Source of the DNA: Brevibacterium daeguense
GTDB lineage: Bacteria; Actinomycetota; Actinomycetes; Actinomycetales; Brevibacteriaceae
Direction: 5' to 3'
NCBI RefSeq assembly: GCF_021729135.1
Contig: NZ_JAJTWW010000007.1
Coordinates: forward strand, 1 to 64,000
Length of the DNA stretch: 64,000 nucleotides
In this document: positions 63,458-64,000 of the stretch, piece by piece
Layout of the letters: the number at the start of each line of letters is the position of its first letter
Numbering within the stretch: position 1 is the first letter of the stretch
Translations under genes and position numbers: made by a program
The notes under the pieces: model-generated
Told to the model about the DNA's origin: nothing
Databases searched by the model: none
What the model saw: the letters and a program-made list of their open reading frames with translations, nothing else

Positions 63458-64000
63458 TCAGACTTCGTTCCGGCCGACTGCCGCAGTCGCCGCTTCCCTG
63501 GCGGCGCTGCGTCCGATGGCCAGGGTGATGAGCAGCGCGATCACTGTGGCGACGGCGAGCAGGAGCAGGCCGACCCGGTACGAGCCGACACTGGCCCAGA
63601 GTGCGCCGAGCAGCAGAGGCGGGACGAAGCCTCCCAGGCCGCCGGCGGCGCCGACGAAGCCGGTGATCGAGCCGACCTGACTGGGCTCGCTCGTCTGCGC
63701 GATGAGCGCGAACACCGCACCGGAGCCGAGCCCCAGACCGATCGCCATCAACAGGAAGGCGACCGTGCCCAACCCCTCGAGGCTCGGATTCGTCGCGAGC
63801 GCGAGAGCGCAGAGGGTGACGATCACATAGCTGAGGACCAGCGTGCGCACCGCACCCACCCGGTCGGACAGGATACCGCCCACCGGTCGCATGATCACTG
63901 CCGCGATCACGAAGCCCGCCATCCGCGCCGAGGCGTCCGCGGACTCGAGGCCGTAGGCGGTGGCAAGGTACGTCGGCAGATAGACCGAGAACGCGACGTA
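63458..64000 (-). CDS. NarK-like major facilitator transporter (5' end outside the window)
   Basis: The C-terminal 180 or so residues of an MFS permease; the coding frame is open to the window edge, where it reads YVAFSVYLPTYLATAYGLES. RPVGGILSDRVG is the MFS loop motif, and VGSITGFVGAAGGLGGFVPPLL matches the nitrate/nitrite porter (NNP) signature with its glycine-rich helix. It probably moves nitrate or nitrite. Five hydrophobic helices are visible. The internal ATG at 63922 is not the start. It is upstream of, and probably co-transcribed with, the luciferase-like gene. Confidence 0.85.
   Translation of the reverse strand, partial: YVAFSVYLPTYLATAYGLESADASARMAGFVIAAVIMRPVGGILSDRVGAVRTLVLSYVIVTLCALALATNPSLEGLGTVAFLLMAIGLGLGSGAVFALIAQTSEPSQVGSITGFVGAAGGLGGFVPPLLLGALWASVGSYRVGLLLLAVATVIALLITLAIGRSAAREAATAAVGRNEV

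Overview
High-GC actinobacterial chromosome segment with no prophage, transposase, integrase or CRISPR array. Gene content points to an ectoine-making member of the Micrococcales, possibly Brevibacterium-like; this placement is inference. The evidence is: the glnA2-glnE pair, polyphosphate glucokinase, homodimeric AceE beside DUF3052 and AhpE, a fasR-fabD-fabH-acpP-fabF type II fatty acid synthesis cluster, an Rpf-domain secreted protein, TANNNT -10 boxes and many leaderless starts.

Layout. 0.2-4.7 kb: nitrogen control (glnE, glnA2, small SPOR-like protein; minus strand). 5-8.7 kb: alanine dehydrogenase, FadR-type regulator, methionine aminopeptidase, polyphosphate glucokinase. 8.65-9.04 kb: RNase P RNA (minus). 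9.1-13.0 kb: yaaA, zinc-ribbon/coiled-coil protein, Nif3-like protein, acyl-CoA synthetase. 13.2 kb: tRNA-Val, then aconitase. 16.6-21.6 kb: ectoine/hydroxyectoine cluster ectA-ectB-ectC-ectD followed by a second full-length ectB. 21.7-28.9 kb: endonuclease V-like glycosylase, SRPBCC-TIGR01777 protein, luciferase-like oxidoreductase, AAA/VWA pair, TetR regulator. 29.0 kb: tRNA-Pro, then a HIT-ahpE-DUF3052 operon (minus). 30.9-38.8 kb: aceE, a PucR-type regulator and fabD-fabH-acpP-fabF, which link acetyl-CoA production to fatty acid synthesis.

38.9-42.9 kb: DUF3145, a six-TM histidine kinase/LuxR response regulator pair and a membrane fatty acid desaturase. A perfect 20-bp palindrome lies in front of the desaturase, so this may be a membrane-fluidity circuit. 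43-46.6 kb: TVP38/DedA-like protein, double-hotdog thioesterase, tRNA-CAT, rraA and a degenerate EAL-DICT protein. 46.9-53.6 kb: HAD-GH65 fusion, gluQRS, GT4 glycosyltransferase, DMT-like permease. 53.8 kb: tRNA-Asn followed by a less GC-rich secreted-protein group (LGFP-Rpf, lipoprotein, PKD protein). 57-64 kb: small acetyltransferase, GC-rich repeats, hotdog thioesterase, PII-like protein, a penicillin-binding protein homologue that has lost its catalytic motifs, a ThDP-dependent enzyme, another luciferase-like oxidoreductase and a truncated NarK-like transporter.

The clearest regulatory pattern is that at least 16 genes have a TANNNT-type hexamer ending 6-9 nt before the start codon, which predicts leaderless mRNAs. 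The best candidates for unusual biology are the ectB duplication, the degenerate PBP, the degenerate EAL-DICT protein, the LGFP-Rpf locus and the kinase/desaturase operator.
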